Origin: Pontimonas sp. | GTDB lineage: Bacteria > Actinomycetota > Actinomycetes > Actinomycetales > Microbacteriaceae | DNA length: 13,674 bases | Direction of reading: 5' to 3' | Assembly: GCA_021741945.1 (NCBI GenBank) | Contig: JAIOWV010000027.1 | Span: forward strand, 1-13,674 | Part shown: piece after piece, positions 12,471 to 13,674 of the stretch | Numbering within the stretch: the stretch's first letter is position 1 | Layout of the letters: each line of letters starts with the position of its first letter | Notes under the pieces: generated by a model | What the model was told of the DNA's origin: nothing | The model's input: only the letters and a program-made list of their open reading frames with translations | Databases searched by the model: none | Translations under genes and position numbers: made by a program

Positions 12471-13674
12471 ATGGCATCCATTTTCTCCGAACTTGACCGG
12501 CGGGCTGTAGACACCGCGCGCGTCCTTGCTGTTGACGCGGTCGAGAAGGTGGGAAATGGACACCCGGGCACCGCGATGAGCCTCGCGCCAGTTGCGTATT
12601 TGCTCTACCAGAAGGTCATGAATATTGACCCAGCAGACCCACACTGGCTGGGGCGAGACCGGTTTATCCTCTCCGCCGGTCACTCGTCATTGACTCAGTA
12701 CGTCCAGTTGTACTTGGGTGGACTCGGCCTTGAACTTGATGACCTCAAGGCTTTGCGTACGTGGGGCTCGTTGACTCCTGGTCACCCGGAATACGGTCAC
12801 ACCGACCACGTGGAAATCACGACGGGTCCTCTGGGCCAAGGACTCGCCTCGGCAACGGGTTTTGCCTACGCCGCTCGTTTTGAGCGCGAACTGTTGGACC
12901 CGGGGGCGCCGGCTGGCGAATCCGTTTTTGATCACTTCATCTACGTGATCGCCAGCGATGGAGACATCCAGGAGGGTGTAACGGCAGAAGCCGCCTCGCT
13001 CGCTGGCCACCAGAAGCTTGGCAACCTGGTCGTCCTCTATGACGCGAACAAGATTTCCATCGAAGATGACACGGACATCGCCTTTACAGAAGACGTGAGC
13101 GCCCGTTACAAGGCATACGGATGGGATGTTCACACCGTTGACTTCGGGGACCCCTCCTCTTATAACGAGGACGTTGACGCCCTGTTCCAGGCGATTGAAG
13201 CAGCCAAGGCAGAGACGTCAAAACCGTCCCTCATCACCGTCAAAACCGTCATTGGGTGGCCCGCTCCTAACAAGCAGAACACCGGGAAGATTCACGGTTC
13301 AGCCCTGGGAGCAGACGAAGCGGCTGCCGTGAAGAACGTCTTGGGTTTCCCGTCCGACCAGAGTTTCGTGGTGGAGCCGGAGGTCATTGAGCACTCAAGA
13401 CAGCTCCGTAATCGCTCTGCTGAGCTCCGCGCGCAATGGGACACCAGGTTTTCGCAGTGGGTATCGGCGAATCCAGAGCGGGCTGCTCTACTGGAGCGAC
13501 TCCAATCCGGTGCGCTCCCGGACCTCACTGGGGTGCTGCCCACCTTTGAGGGGCTCGAGAAACTCGCCACCAGGCAGGCCTCCGGGGAGGTTATTAACGC
13601 TCTTGCCGCGGTTCTTCCCGAACTGTGGGGCGGATCGGCTGACTTGGCCGAATCGAACCTCACGACCATCAAGG
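12471..13674 (+). CDS. tkt: Transketolase, N-terminal part (cut by window edge)
   Basis: The frame is open from the ATG at 12471 to the last base: 401 codons of a protein usually near 700 residues. Transketolase moves two-carbon units between sugar phosphates in the pentose phosphate pathway using thiamine diphosphate. Visible motifs are VGNGHPGTAMS (27-37), LSAGHSS, TPGHPEYGHT and TTGPLGQGLA of the substrate/TPP channel, and the TPP-binding SDGDIQEG (162-169) with DANKISIEDDT following. KTVIGWPAPNKQNTGKIHG comes next, and then GGSADLAESN (387-396), which opens the pyrimidine-binding domain. AGAAGGA ends ten bases before the ATG. The gene is divergent from ctaB, an order I associate with actinobacteria, where transaldolase often follows. 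No internal stop or frameshift was found in the visible part. Confidence 0.96.
   Translation, partial: MASIFSELDRRAVDTARVLAVDAVEKVGNGHPGTAMSLAPVAYLLYQKVMNIDPADPHWLGRDRFILSAGHSSLTQYVQLYLGGLGLELDDLKALRTWGSLTPGHPEYGHTDHVEITTGPLGQGLASATGFAYAARFERELLDPGAPAGESVFDHFIYVIASDGDIQEGVTAEAASLAGHQKLGNLVVLYDANKISIEDDTDIAFTEDVSARYKAYGWDVHTVDFGDPSSYNEDVDALFQAIEAAKAETSKPSLITVKTVIGWPAPNKQNTGKIHGSALGADEAAAVKNVLGFPSDQSFVVEPEVIEHSRQLRNRSAELRAQWDTRFSQWVSANPERAALLERLQSGALPDLTGVLPTFEGLEKLATRQASGEVINALAAVLPELWGGSADLAESNLTTIK

Overview
The window reads as ordinary chromosomal core DNA of a high-G+C Gram-positive (actinobacterial) organism. The likeliest family is Microbacteriaceae, probably a compact-genome lineage. 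The evidence is the gene content and order (3'-5' exonuclease, rpmE2, ABC ATPase, serB, fabG, DUF3099, small Cys protein, SURF1, ABC-F, SufT-like, sufC, Rieske ferredoxin, sufD, sufB, ctaA, ctaB, tkt), GTG as well as ATG starts, and about 60% G+C in the few lines I counted. Genes are packed very tightly. I see no mobile element, tRNA, rRNA or CRISPR array, and no stretch over 300 bases lacks a gene. The family assignment is inference from remembered gene order, not from a search.

Left part (1-3321). A DEDDh exonuclease (+) ends exactly where the zinc-free ribosomal protein bL31 gene rpmE2 (-) ends. rpmE2 follows an orphan ABC-transporter ATPase (-). Divergent from that ATPase is serB (+, last step of serine synthesis). 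Its stop codon interlocks with that of fabG (-, fatty-acid elongation reductase).

Middle (3322-6195). A coupled three-gene plus-strand operon encodes a small DUF3099 membrane protein, a 72-residue Cys/His protein with a zinc-ribbon look, and SURF1 (cytochrome oxidase assembly). It runs head-on into an ABC-F ATPase gene (-).

Right part (6239-13674). The minus-strand cluster sufB-sufD-Rieske ferredoxin-sufC-sufT-like builds Fe-S clusters; the ABC-F gene lies at its downstream end. SufS and SufU are not in the cluster. Divergent from sufB is ctaA (heme A synthase, +), whose 3' end overlaps ctaB (heme O synthase, -) by 38 bases. CtaB, CtaA and SURF1 together make heme O, make heme A and help insert it into an aa3-type oxidase. 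Divergent from ctaB is tkt (transketolase, +), cut by the right edge.

The most interesting signals are in gene packaging and control rather than in new genes. Several starts have a -10-like TANNNT box 7-9 bases upstream and no Shine-Dalgarno, which suggests leaderless mRNAs. The 46-base fabG/DUF3099 gap looks like a symmetric two-way promoter. All four convergent gene pairs have zero or negative spacing. An 8-bp inverted repeat lies between ctaB and tkt next to a good -10 box. I found no convincing undescribed system.
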